From CAVZBT01 sp963773605 (GTDB lineage: Bacteria; Acidobacteriota; UBA6911), in the NCBI GenBank assembly GCA_963773605.1, contig CAVZBT010000012.1, forward strand, positions 1,116,001 through 1,180,000: 64,000 bases of DNA. Reading direction: 5' to 3'. The first letter of the stretch is position 1, and every line of letters begins with the position of its first letter. The notes beneath the pieces were generated by a model that ran no database searches, was not told the origin of the DNA, and saw only the letters and a program-made list of their open reading frames with translations. Made by a program: the position numbers and the translations under genes. Positions 9,089 through 18,008 of this stretch are shown here, piece by piece.

Positions 9089-9847
9089 GTGAAGCTGAGC
9101 AGAAAGGTCGCAATCGTCACGGGCGCAGCCGCCGGCATCGGCGAGGCGACGGCGAGGCTGTTTGCGAAAGAGGGTGCCAGGCTCGTGCTGGCCGACATCG
9201 CCGCCGAGCCGCTGGCCGCCCTCGCCGAGGAGCTCGAGAAAGCCGACACGATTGTCGTCGAGACCTCGGGCGACCTGTCGGATCCGGCCGTGTGCCACAC
9301 CGTGGTCGAACGCACCGTGCATCAGTTCGGCCGCCTGGATATCCTCTTCAACAACGCCGGCATCGTCGCCGGCGGCACGCTGGTAGACTGCACCGAGGAG
9401 CAGTGGCACCGCTCAATCGACGTCAACCTGAAGTCCATGTATCTGCTCTGCCGGGAAGCGGTCCCGGTCATGCAGCGCCAGGGCTCGGGCAGCATCGTCA
9501 ACATGTCCTCGATCGCGGGAGTGGCCGGTGTGGCGCAGCGCGGGGTGTATTCCGTCAGCAAGGCTGGGATCATCGGCTTGACCAAAAGCCTGGCGATCGA
9601 CTTCGTCAAAGAGGGCATCCGCGTCAACTGCATCTGCCCGGCCACGGTGGACACCCCTTCGCTGCGGCAACGCATCGCAAGTTCGCCCAACCCGGAGGCG
9701 GCGCGGCGGGCATTCATCGCCCGGCAGCCGATGGGGCGGCTGGGGACGCCCGAGGAAATTGCGGCCATGGCGCTCTACCTCGCCTCGGACGATTCGCGCT
9801 ATATGACCGGCCAGGCGATCGTTATGGACGGGGGGATGAAGCTGTAG
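9089..9847 (+). CDS. Short-chain dehydrogenase/reductase
   Basis: A classical SDR of about 252 residues. The NAD(P)-binding TGAAAGIG lies near residues 11-18, followed by the NNAG motif, a serine in MSSIAG, and the catalytic Tyr and Lys in YSVSKAG. The C-terminal segment GRLGTPEEIAAMALYLASDD...TGQAIVMDGG is typical of the FabG-like group. The frame begins upstream at ATG 9062, but GTG 9089 is preceded by CAGGAG and gives the usual short SDR N-terminus. An acidic residue after the second strand (LADIAAE) suggests NAD preference. Its stop region overlaps the convergent parvulin gene by 26 bases (9822-9847). Substrate unknown. Confidence 0.88.
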   Translation: MKLSRKVAIVTGAAAGIGEATARLFAKEGARLVLADIAAEPLAALAEELEKADTIVVETSGDLSDPAVCHTVVERTVHQFGRLDILFNNAGIVAGGTLVDCTEEQWHRSIDVNLKSMYLLCREAVPVMQRQGSGSIVNMSSIAGVAGVAQRGVYSVSKAGIIGLTKSLAIDFVKEGIRVNCICPATVDTPSLRQRIASSPNPEAARRAFIARQPMGRLGTPEEIAAMALYLASDDSRYMTGQAIVMDGGMKL

Positions 9848-10937
9848 GCTGTGCCTGCGGCCCGCCCAGCGGGATGTAGACGTCGATTTTCGCCTGGGTG
9901 CGCAGGTCGTTGACCACTTTCTCGAGCTCCCCGTCCGTTTTCTGGTCGCCGAGGAATTTGACCAGATCGTCCCGGACTTCCTCGAGAGGCGACACGCCCG
10001 CCTTCTTCTTGTCGATCACTTTGATGATGTGATAGCCGAACGGCGTTTTCACGACGTCGCTCAGTCCGCCGACGGGAAGTGAAAAAGCCACGGCCTCGTA
10101 CTCGGGGGTCAACTGACCTTTGGGGGAGTATCCGATGTCGCCGCCCTGCGAAGCCGAACCATCCATCGAGTTTTCCTTCGCCAGCTTGGCGAAGTCTTCG
10201 CCCTTCCGGAGCCGGGCGAGCAGGGCCTCGGCGCGCTGCCGTGCGATGCGGTCCTGCTCGGAAGTCGCCCCCGCCGCAACTTGAATGAAAATGTGGCTGC
10301 TGCGCGCGAGCTCTTCGTGGCGGAACTCCTCCGTGTGCTGCCCGTAGTACTGGGCCGCTTCGGCGGGGGTGACGGCGATCTTCTTGGCCACGAATTCCTG
10401 TATGAACTTGCTCACGACGAGCGATCGTTCGATATCCCTGTTGAGGGCCGCCCGGTCCAGCCCGCGGCCGGCGAGGCTTGCGTTCATCTGGGCATCGGAG
10501 GAGAAGGTTTTCGCGATTTTGGCGAATTCGGCCTGGACCTCCGTTTCGGCAGCCTTGATCCCGCTCGCCAGGGCTTTCTGGTACAGCAATTCGGTGGCGA
10601 CCAGCCCGCCGAGCGACTGGCTCGTCAGCTCCTGCCTGTACTCGTCCCGCAGCTTGTCCCACTGCGGATTCCCGATCGGGGCGAGCTGCCCCTGGATGCG
10701 CTGCTCGAGGTCACGCCCGAGGATTGCCTTGCCGTTCACGCGAGCGACCACGGCCGGGAACATCGCATCGGGATCCGCCGGAGGGATCTGCTCCTCCGGT
10801 GCGGGCTTGGCGGCGGCCTCCGCCGGAGGCGCGGCTCGCGCAGGCGCCGGCTTGGGCTTGGGTTGCGTCTGGGCCAGGGCCGCATAGGCGACGCACAGAA
10901 CAAAAACCGCGGCAAAATATCGTACGGGGGATTTCAC
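9822..10937 (-). CDS. Exported parvulin-type peptidylprolyl isomerase (SurA/PrsA-like)
   Basis: A 371-residue periplasmic folding helper. GTG 10937 follows a good AAGGAG site and starts a signal peptide ending AALAQ. A Pro/Ala-rich linker leads into a SurA_N-like helical chaperone region (VVARVNGKAILGRDLEQRI ... LVATELLYQKAL) and a single PpiC domain at about residues 215-325 (SSHIFIQV, GEDFAKLAKENSMDGSASQG, GDIGYSPKGQ, FGYHIIKVIDKK). It probably assists outer-membrane protein maturation, which fits the receptor-rich genome, but no partner gene is adjacent. It is divergent from the symporter at 11107. Confidence 0.88.
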   Translation of the reverse strand: MKSPVRYFAAVFVLCVAYAALAQTQPKPKPAPARAAPPAEAAAKPAPEEQIPPADPDAMFPAVVARVNGKAILGRDLEQRIQGQLAPIGNPQWDKLRDEYRQELTSQSLGGLVATELLYQKALASGIKAAETEVQAEFAKIAKTFSSDAQMNASLAGRGLDRAALNRDIERSLVVSKFIQEFVAKKIAVTPAEAAQYYGQHTEEFRHEELARSSHIFIQVAAGATSEQDRIARQRAEALLARLRKGEDFAKLAKENSMDGSASQGGDIGYSPKGQLTPEYEAVAFSLPVGGLSDVVKTPFGYHIIKVIDKKKAGVSPLEEVRDDLVKFLGDQKTDGELEKVVNDLRTQAKIDVYIPLGGPQAQPTASSPRP

Positions 10938-11106
10938 AGGCGAGTCTGCTCCTTGAAAAACTGGAATGATAGCACACTGCCGCCCACCGGCAGCCGGGAA
11001 ATCCCACCCGCGCCCCGGAACCCGGCCCCGGGAGCGCCGAGCCCACAAAAACGTTGAAATCCCGATAGCAATTGCGATATTCGTGACGGCGTCCTCAGGG
11101 GGGAGC

Positions 11107-12561
11107 ATGGGCTTTGGTTGGGTTGACGGGGTCATTGTCGTCGCATACCTCATCGCCATCACCTTGTTCGGGGTTCATTTCCGAAAGAAACAGCAGTCCA
11201 TCCACACGTACTTTCTGGGCGGCAAGACGATTCCGCCCTGGGCCTTGTCTTTATCGATCGTCGCTACCGAGACGAGTACCCTGACGATCATCGGGACTCC
11301 CGGGATAGCCTTCGGCGGGGACCTGACATTTCTTCAACTGGTGATGGGCTACCTGGTCGGACGCGTGTTCATCTGCCTCGTCCTCATACCCGCCTACTTC
11401 AAGGGGGAGATGTACACCGCCTACGAGCTGATGCAGCGGCGCTTCGGGCCGAAAATCAAGCACGCCACCGCCAGCATGTTCCTCATCACCCGCGCGCTGG
11501 CCGAAGGCGTGCGCGTCCTGGCGATCGCGACGGTGGTCAGCGTGGTCCTCGGCACCGGGGACGTCTGGTCGATCCTGATCATCTCCGGCCTGACCCTGCT
11601 CTATACGTTCGAGGGCGGTCTCACGGCCGTGATCTGGACCGACGTCGTGCAGCTCGCCATCTACGTCGGCGGCACCCTGATCACGTTCTGCGTCATCCTC
11701 TGGCTGATTCCGGGCGGCTGGTCTGGCGTGATGGCCAACGCCGGGCACAAGTTCGTCATCTGGAATTTCGCGGCCGATTACCGCATCCCCTACACCTTCT
11801 GGGCCGGCGTCATTGGCGGGGCATTTCTCAACACCGCGAGCCACGGCGTCGACCAGCTGATCGTGCAGCGGCTGCTGGCGGCCAGGAATGAACGGGAAAG
11901 CAAGATCTCGCTGCTGTCGAGCGGCCTGGTCGTGTTTTTCCAGTTCGCCTTGTTCCTCGTGGTCGGCGTCATGCTCTTCAGCTTTTACCTGTATCACCCC
12001 GAGGAGGCGGTCCCGGCGGCCCGGGACAGGATTTTCCCGACCTTCGTCGTGAATCATCTCCCGCACGGGGTATCCGGGATCATGGTTGCCGCGATCCTGG
12101 CCGCAGCGATGGCCAACTTGAGCAGTGCGCTCAACTCGCTCGCATCCACCACGGTCGTCGATTTTTACCTGCCGTTCGTCCGGAAAAATGCCAGCGCCGC
12201 ACACCAACTCCTGGTTTCACGCTGGATGACGGTGATCTGGGGCGTCGCGCTCGTGATTCTCGCCATCCTGTCCCGGGGCGTGCGCTCGGTGCTCGAGGCG
12301 GGTTTGACGATCGCATCGATTACCTACGGCAGCATGGTCGGGGTGTTCCTGTTGGGCGTCCTGACGCGCAAGGCGAATGAGAACGGGGCCATCGTCGGCA
12401 TGGCGGCCGGCCTCGTCACGATGCTGGGCGTGTGGTATTTCACCGCAATCGCCTTCACCTGGTACGTCCTCGTCGGGACGGGCATCACGTTCGCGGTCGG
12501 TTACGGCGCAAGCCGGCTCCTGGGGAACGCCACGGCAGAACCCGGCCACGGAGGAGGCTGA
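11107..12561 (+). CDS. Sodium:solute symporter (SSS family)
   Basis: A 484-residue inner-membrane transporter with about 13 hydrophobic segments. SSS landmarks: FRKKQQSIHTYFLGGKTIPPW in the first loop, LSIVATETSTLTIIGTPG, AYELMQRRFG, and GIMVAAILAAAMANLSSALNSLAS with the Ser/Thr-rich Na+-site helix. ATG 11107 is chosen over the open upstream frame because it is preceded by GGGGGGAGC and begins directly with the first helix. The substrate may be a sugar, a carboxylate or an amino acid. It faces the AGCS transporter gene tail-to-tail with 33 bases between them. Confidence 0.9.
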   Translation: MGFGWVDGVIVVAYLIAITLFGVHFRKKQQSIHTYFLGGKTIPPWALSLSIVATETSTLTIIGTPGIAFGGDLTFLQLVMGYLVGRVFICLVLIPAYFKGEMYTAYELMQRRFGPKIKHATASMFLITRALAEGVRVLAIATVVSVVLGTGDVWSILIISGLTLLYTFEGGLTAVIWTDVVQLAIYVGGTLITFCVILWLIPGGWSGVMANAGHKFVIWNFAADYRIPYTFWAGVIGGAFLNTASHGVDQLIVQRLLAARNERESKISLLSSGLVVFFQFALFLVVGVMLFSFYLYHPEEAVPAARDRIFPTFVVNHLPHGVSGIMVAAILAAAMANLSSALNSLASTTVVDFYLPFVRKNASAAHQLLVSRWMTVIWGVALVILAILSRGVRSVLEAGLTIASITYGSMVGVFLLGVLTRKANENGAIVGMAAGLVTMLGVWYFTAIAFTWYVLVGTGITFAVGYGASRLLGNATAEPGHGGG

Positions 12562-12594
12562 ACGGGCCGGCGTGTCGCCCCCGCCCCCTGTGGT

Positions 12595-13932
12595 TCAGGG
12601 TTTTTCAGGGCGTGCTTCGGCCGTCAGCGCCGCGACCTGCGGGGCGAGAAACAGCACCCCGAACAGGTTGGGGAATATCTGGAGCCCGTTCATCGTGTCG
12701 GCGTAATCCCAGACGGTCCGGACGTCGGAGACCGCGCCCAGGAAAATCAAGCCGCAGTAAATCCACGAGTACAGCCGGATCACCCGTGAGCTGAAAATGT
12801 ACCGGAAGCAGAGCTCGCCGTAATAGGACCATCCCACCAGGTTCGAGTACCCGAACAGGAAAGAACTCAGTGCGACGATCCAACCGCCGACGACCGGGAT
12901 TCTCGTGTTGAATGCGGAGGCGACGAGCGCGGTGCTGGTCAGGCCGCTCGACCACTGGCCGGAGACCGTGACGACGAGCGCGCTCATGGTGCACGTGACA
13001 AACGTGATGACAAAAACGTCCACGGTGGCGATGAGGCCCTGGCGCACCGGGTCGCGACTCCGGGCCGCGCCGTAGGCCATCGCCGCCGTGCCCAGCCCGG
13101 CCTCGTTGGCATACAGTCCCCGCGCCGCGCCCAGGCGCGCGGCCAGCAGGACCGATGAGCCGGCAAAGCCCCCGAACGCCGCGGTCGGGGTGAAGGCCTG
13201 ACGGAAGATGAGCCCGAGCGCTTCCGGCAACGCCTGCAGGTTGGCGCAGATGACGAAGAGGCTGCCGCCGACGTACAGGAGGATTTTGACCGGAACCAGC
13301 CGTTCGGCGAACCGGGCGATGCTGCGGATCCCGCCGATCACCACCAGCCAGGCGGCCACGGCGATCGACGCGCCGGAGATCCACCGGGGGATGTGAAACT
13401 CGCTGTTGAGCACCAGCGCGATGGAGTTGGTCTGGGCCAGCGGACCCGTCGTCATCGCCGCCATCCCGGCGACAAGCGCAAAAATCCACGCCAGCACCGG
13501 GGAACGGGCACCGATCCGGAGGTAGTACATCGGCCCGCCGCCCGTGGTCCCGTCGTCCAGGCGTTCCCGGTAAATGCCGCCGAGCACCGCCTCGCTGTAT
13601 TTCGTGGCCATCGCGAGCAGACCGCTCGCCCACATCCAGAAGATGGCGCCCGGCCCGCCGGTCGCGACCGCGGTGGCCACCCCGGCGATGTTGCCGTTTC
13701 CGATGGCCCCGGCCAACATCGTCATCATGGATTGCCACGGCGAAATGTCGCCCAAGCCCGCCCGGTCCGCTGCCGGCGCCGAACCGCGGGCAGCCAGCCG
13801 CCAGGCCAACCCGAAACGCCTGATGTGGGTCCACCTCAACCGGAAGGAAAGGTAGACGCCCGTTCCCATGAGGAGAACGACGGTGACCGGTCCCCACACG
13901 AATGCGGCGGCATGCGCCCAGAAATCCTTCAT
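12595..13932 (-). CDS. Alanine/glycine:cation symporter (AGCS family)
   Basis: A 445-residue sodium-coupled amino acid transporter with about 10-11 membrane segments. Diagnostic motifs: MMTMLAGAIGNGNIAGVATA, GGPGAIFWMW, TKYSEAVLGGIYRE, GGPMYYL, and YANEAGLGTAAMAYG. ATG 13932 starts the protein cleanly with a membrane segment. It lies 37 bases after the aldo/keto reductase gene on the same strand, so the two may be co-transcribed. Alanine or glycine is the usual substrate of the family. Confidence 0.92.
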   Translation of the reverse strand: MKDFWAHAAAFVWGPVTVVLLMGTGVYLSFRLRWTHIRRFGLAWRLAARGSAPAADRAGLGDISPWQSMMTMLAGAIGNGNIAGVATAVATGGPGAIFWMWASGLLAMATKYSEAVLGGIYRERLDDGTTGGGPMYYLRIGARSPVLAWIFALVAGMAAMTTGPLAQTNSIALVLNSEFHIPRWISGASIAVAAWLVVIGGIRSIARFAERLVPVKILLYVGGSLFVICANLQALPEALGLIFRQAFTPTAAFGGFAGSSVLLAARLGAARGLYANEAGLGTAAMAYGAARSRDPVRQGLIATVDVFVITFVTCTMSALVVTVSGQWSSGLTSTALVASAFNTRIPVVGGWIVALSSFLFGYSNLVGWSYYGELCFRYIFSSRVIRLYSWIYCGLIFLGAVSDVRTVWDYADTMNGLQIFPNLFGVLFLAPQVAALTAEARPEKP

Positions 13933-13969
13933 CGTCCACCAGGGCTGTGAAGACGGACGGACCCCGCGA

Positions 13970-14938
13970 TTATCTCGGAGTGACGCCCCGCAGGGCCGTC
14001 CAGACGGAATCGCACTCGTGCAGGATTTCGGCGTCCAACGCAGGCTGCCGGCATACGGCAAGATTCTGCTCGAGCTGATCGATGTTCGAGGCACCCAGAA
14101 TCACGCTGTCCACCACCGGCTGGGACAGCAGCCATCGGAAGGCCAGTTCCAGGAGCGATAGGCCCGCCTTCCCGGCGACCGCGCCCAGCTTGGTGATCGC
14201 GTCGAAGTACTCGCGGTGCCAGTAGCGCTCCTGGTACATGCGGTTCCCATCGAAACGCGTGCCCGGCGCCGGCCCCGCCTCGAAATGGTGCTTGCCGGTA
14301 AGGAGCCCGCCCGCGAGCGGGTTGTACGGGACAACGCCGATGCCATACTGCCGGCAGAAGGGCAGGTACTCGTGTTCGATCCCCCGGGCGAGGACGTTGT
14401 ACATCGGCTGCGACACCGTGGGCGGCGCATAGCCCCGGTTTTCGCTCTTCCACAGCATTTCCAGCGCCTGCCACGCCGCGTAGTTCGAGATGGCCGGGTA
14501 CCGGACCTTCCCCTCCCTGACCAGTTCGTCCATGACCGCCAGCGTTTCGTCGATGCGGGTGCCGGGATCGGGCCGGTGGAGATAGTACAGGTCGACATAG
14601 TCGGTAGCCAGCCGGGTCAGGCTTTCGTGAATGGCCTTCCGGATCGCGCCACGGCTGAGCCCGGCATCCTCGGGCTCGTCCCCCATCCTGAGCCCCACCT
14701 TCGTGGCGAGCACTATCTGGTGGCGTCGCCCGCGAAGCGCCTTGCCCAGCGCGGTTTCAGCCTGTCCCTTGTTGTAGACATTCGCGGTGTCAAAGAAGTT
14801 GATGCCGCTGTCGAGGCATTGGTCCACTATGCGGACCGACTGATCTTCCGAAACGGTTCCGCCGAAGGTCATGGTACCCATGGAAACTCGGGAGACCCTC
14901 AGACTTGTCTTTCCCAGGGTTCTGAATTCCATCTGCAC
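13970..14938 (-). CDS. Aldo/keto reductase
   Basis: A 322-residue NADPH-dependent TIM-barrel oxidoreductase. The catalytic set is visible: DTANVYNKGQAE (Asp and Tyr), LATKVG (Lys) and YLHRPDP (His). Cofactor-binding segments are VSQPMYNVLARGIE, VVPYNPLAGGLLTGKH and SVILGASNIDQLEQNL. The N-terminus (EFRTLGKTSLRVSRVSMGTMTFGG) matches the YhdN/AKR11-like group. Either Met 14938 or Met 14932 could be the start. Its AGCS neighbour downstream gives no strong functional clue. Confidence 0.9.
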   Translation of the reverse strand: MQMEFRTLGKTSLRVSRVSMGTMTFGGTVSEDQSVRIVDQCLDSGINFFDTANVYNKGQAETALGKALRGRRHQIVLATKVGLRMGDEPEDAGLSRGAIRKAIHESLTRLATDYVDLYYLHRPDPGTRIDETLAVMDELVREGKVRYPAISNYAAWQALEMLWKSENRGYAPPTVSQPMYNVLARGIEHEYLPFCRQYGIGVVPYNPLAGGLLTGKHHFEAGPAPGTRFDGNRMYQERYWHREYFDAITKLGAVAGKAGLSLLELAFRWLLSQPVVDSVILGASNIDQLEQNLAVCRQPALDAEILHECDSVWTALRGVTPR

Positions 14939-15181
14939 TCCGGAGTCATAGGGTTCGGTGCGGCCACCGCCACGCGCGCTTCATCTTACCGTAATTCCGG
15001 AGCAGGGGGGGGCCCGAATGAAAATCGGCGGGCCGCGGGCGGGTGGTTTTCGAAGAACTGCGATTCAGACACCCGGGAACCGATCCGTTCGAGGAATTCT
15101 CAACTGTCGCGGGTAATCCATTTCCTATAAAATGCGCTATTCAGCATTTTGGGCAGACGGGCGATCGGGCGAGTCCCGATC

Positions 15182-16021
15182 ATGGCGGATTCAATGGCGT
15201 ACACGGTGGGTTCGCGCCTTCCCGAGTACCGGGTCAGGGCGCTGAACAACGAGCCCGATTCGGCAAACCTTCTTCATAACGAAGAGTACGCCCGCAGATA
15301 CGGGTTCACGGGCTGCGTCGTCCCGGGAGTTTCGATTTACGCCTACATGTCGCGCAGCCTGGTCGAGTTCTTCGGTGAAGACTGGCTTGCCCGGGGTACG
15401 GCCGAGGTCCGAATCGTCCACCCAGTTTACGACGGCGAGGAGGTCCGGGTCGGCGGGTTCGTTTCCGATATCGACCTCGAGGGTACCGTCGCTGTCTGCT
15501 GCACGACGGTGAACCCCCAGGGTGTCGACTGCGGCACGGCCACCGCGACCCTCCCCCGTCTCCCGAACGACCCGGAGCCCGGTGTCGGCGACTACCCGGC
15601 CCGAAAGAGCACACAGCGGCGTGCCATAGCGCTCGACCGGCTGGAACCCGGACAACCCCTGACGCCGATAACCTCCGACTTCACGCGCAGCACGCATTGG
15701 GAATACTGCCAGAAACAGATCAAGGATCATCACCCGGTTTACCTGCGCGCCATTCACCCCGGGTGGCTCCTCAGCCGGGCCAATCACATCCTGGCGGCAA
15801 ACTTCGACCTTCCCCCGTGGATTCACGTGTCCAGTTCGGTGCGCAATTATCGCGCCCAACGGGAAGAGTGCGTGGTGGAGACCCGCGGCCGGGTGCACGA
15901 CCGGTTCGAAAGCGAAGGCCACCATATCGTGGTGCTCGATGTCGCCCTGTTCACGGGCGGGCGCTGTCTCGAGACCATCCTGCACACGGTGATCTTCCGG
16001 ATCGCGCCCCAGGCCGCGTAA
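15182..16021 (+). CDS. Hotdog-fold (MaoC-like) protein of unknown function
   Basis: About 279 residues. The N-terminal half resembles MaoC-like double-hotdog hydratase proteins: PEYRVRALNNEPDSANLLHNEEYARRYGF, with VPGVSIYAYMSRSLVEFFG and VYDGEEVRVGG after it. The C-terminal half has a second hotdog-like stretch (IHVSSSVRNYRAQREE, VVLDVALFTGG). Such proteins act on acyl-CoA or related thioesters, but I see no clear catalytic Asp-His signature, so it may be non-catalytic or a divergent hydratase. ATG 15182 is favoured over an in-frame ATG at 15149 (start of MGRRAIG) because it removes an atypical basic leader; no strong ribosome site is seen. It stands alone. Confidence 0.6.
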   Translation: MADSMAYTVGSRLPEYRVRALNNEPDSANLLHNEEYARRYGFTGCVVPGVSIYAYMSRSLVEFFGEDWLARGTAEVRIVHPVYDGEEVRVGGFVSDIDLEGTVAVCCTTVNPQGVDCGTATATLPRLPNDPEPGVGDYPARKSTQRRAIALDRLEPGQPLTPITSDFTRSTHWEYCQKQIKDHHPVYLRAIHPGWLLSRANHILAANFDLPPWIHVSSSVRNYRAQREECVVETRGRVHDRFESEGHHIVVLDVALFTGGRCLETILHTVIFRIAPQAA

Positions 16022-16320
16022 GCACGGCGTACCGTGGGGGCGCAACGGTTCCCGGGCCGGGAAAAACCCGATTCCGATCCGACGGCGCGGCGGCTCAGGC
16101 TGAAACCCCGGCAAAAGAAAGCCCAGGGCGGCAAGGCCGCGCGCAGCGGGACCGGAGCCTGGTCAAAAGAGCCCTGCAGCTCGAAGCTCCTCGTGCTATA
16201 AACGTGTCGACCTCCTGACCCGTCTGCGGGCACCCTCGGTGTTTTCCGTGATAGGTAGTTGCAGTTGTCTTTCGTGCCTCGGTGCGTTTGACAATCGCAA
16301 GCGTCGGAGTATGCTGAAGC

Positions 16321-16710
16321 ATGGCCAACCGCAGCGCAGACTGGCTCCGCCAGGCCGACCGGGACTTGATGCATGCCCGCCATGCCGTCGAGGACGGGGA
16401 CTTCGAGTGGGCGTGCTTCGCATCGCAACAGGCAGCCGAGAAAGGGGTAAAATCGGTATACGAGCATCTCCACGGTGAAGCCTGGGGGCACGTCGTCAGC
16501 AAGCTGCTCCGGGAATTGCCGGCCGCCGCCGCCATGACCTCGAACCTAATGGATGCAGCGCTGCGGCTGGACAAGCTGTATGTTCTGACGCGCTACCCGA
16601 ACGGGTTCGAAAGCGGCGCACCGGGCGACTTTTATACCAAATCCGAAGCGGAAGCAGCCATCAGCGATGCCGTCACCATCATCGAATTCTGCCGGGGCGA
16701 GATTTCTTGA
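16321..16710 (+). CDS. HEPN-domain protein (candidate toxin of a HEPN/MNT pair)
   Basis: A 129-residue helical HEPN protein: WLRQADRDLMHARHAVEDGD, FEWACFASQQAAEKGVKSV and VLTRYPNGFESG are typical. In HEPN/MNT modules the HEPN partner is an RNase-like or structural toxin countered by a small nucleotidyltransferase, which follows here in overlapping frame. I do not see a clear RX4-6H ribonuclease motif, so nuclease activity is doubtful. The start ATG is preceded by GGAG at about 16306-16309. Confidence 0.85.
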   Translation: MANRSADWLRQADRDLMHARHAVEDGDFEWACFASQQAAEKGVKSVYEHLHGEAWGHVVSKLLRELPAAAAMTSNLMDAALRLDKLYVLTRYPNGFESGAPGDFYTKSEAEAAISDAVTIIEFCRGEIS

Positions 16711-17065
16711 CCGTAACGCAGTTCTGGAATCCCTGCGCCGGATCTCGGAGCGCCTCGTTCGAAACAACCCTGAGGTTCAGGCGATCTTGCTTTTCGGATC
16801 ACTGGCCAGGGGCGATTACAGCCGGCGGAGTGATGCGGACCTCCTTATCTGCTTGCGCGTCGCCGATGCAGAGCAGCCGGCGGATCGCATTCCGCAGTTT
16901 ATGGCTGCGTTCCTGGATGCCCCTGTTCCGGTCGACATCCTCCCACTTACGGCCGAAGAGATGAGTCGTCGGCTGGCGGATCCAAGTCCTTTCTGGAAAC
17001 GGATCCGCCGCGAAGCGCTGCTACTGGCCGGAACTCTGCCCGTGGTTTTCGCGCCTTCGCCGTGA
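16667..17065 (+). CDS. MNT-type nucleotidyltransferase (antitoxin partner)
   Basis: A 132-residue DNA-polymerase-beta-fold nucleotidyltransferase with ILLFGSLARGDYSRRSDADLLI at about residues 40-61. The GS motif and the DxD pair (Asp56, Asp58) are intact, as expected for an active enzyme. Known MNT partners of HEPN proteins neutralise them, in some systems by AMPylating a Tyr. ATG 16667 lies inside the HEPN gene, a 44-base overlap in another frame; no in-frame ATG, GTG or TTG nearer the HEPN stop gives a complete domain. Confidence 0.85.
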   Translation: MPSPSSNSAGARFLDRNAVLESLRRISERLVRNNPEVQAILLFGSLARGDYSRRSDADLLICLRVADAEQPADRIPQFMAAFLDAPVPVDILPLTAEEMSRRLADPSPFWKRIRREALLLAGTLPVVFAPSP

Positions 17066-18008
17066 TTACACCTCTCTGTGCCAGAGCCCGCACCCGCATC
17101 CGGAATTCCCGGGCATCTGCGAGCCGCCAGCCTCTATGACTGGGGACCATCAAACGCAGGTGAGGAAAAAACTGCTGCCAGACGTGTACAAAAATCCCGC
17201 CTCCCGGCAAAAGAGGCGAAGTCGACACGAGACCCGTATCAAAAGCAGGACGCTACCGGGGCATAGAACAAGATTGCAGCTTATCGCCGATGCGATGAGG
17301 GATTACCTCGACTATCTCGACCATCTCGGGTTTTGCATTGTGCCGCAGACCTCCCGTCTCAGACGCATTTGATGGCTTTCTGGTCGAAAACAACATCGGC
17401 TCAAACTTCCTCTCTTGGCCACCGATATAGGGCACGGCCGCTTCGAATTATACCAAGAGCTATTTAACCCTGACCTGACAGCGGCTCTCGGAGGCAGGGC
17501 AGCGCTTTGCCCGCGGCTTCGATCGGCTGGACTGGATACCCCACGATTCCGCCCTCTCCCCACAGGAAGAGGGAAAGGTTGAGGGGGGCCTCGAATACGT
17601 AGCTTTACTCATACCCAAATGGGTATTCGTACGAATTGCTTATGGGTACTGCTTTTGTTGATGATAGCCAAGGAGGCCCCCAGTTAGCCCGAATGACATG
17701 TGGCCGACTTGGTAAGCAAGTCATTTCGGAAAGGGAGTGTCCGAATGTCGTCATTGACAAGCCAATAGACTCCAGAACTCAGTGAAGTGAAACGACGGGC
17801 GGAACGCGCGGAGTTTAACCTGGTCGGCTTCGTACTGCCCTCGGATCGCGGTCGAGGTCCTGCAGTCCAAGTTCCGCAGCACCACGGCGCGCCGAGCACT
17901 ACTAGACACTTAAACTCATCTTTAGTTGCGGTGGTACGGCCGTATCTCAAACAGCCCAGTACCGCTGCCGATAGATCGCACTGAGTTCTGAGACTGCAAG
18001 GAGAAGAG
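17066..18008. other. Gene-poor region, lower GC than surroundings
   Basis: About 940 bases with no gene I can support; short frames on both strands look random. Visible structures: 17552-17574 contains CCCTCTCCCCACAGGAAGAGGG, an inverted repeat of a kind common in intergenic DNA, and 17611-17626 is a small hairpin ATACCC-AAAT-GGGTAT. The right end (CAAGGAGAAGAG just before 18009) is the ribosome site of the multicopper oxidase. The reduced GC and lack of genes suggest decayed or acquired DNA between the HEPN/MNT pair and the oxidase. Confidence 0.5.

Noticed and set aside
17552..17626. CRISPR-like repeats in the gene-poor region
   Set aside because: Only two unrelated small inverted repeats are present, with no regularly spaced direct repeats.
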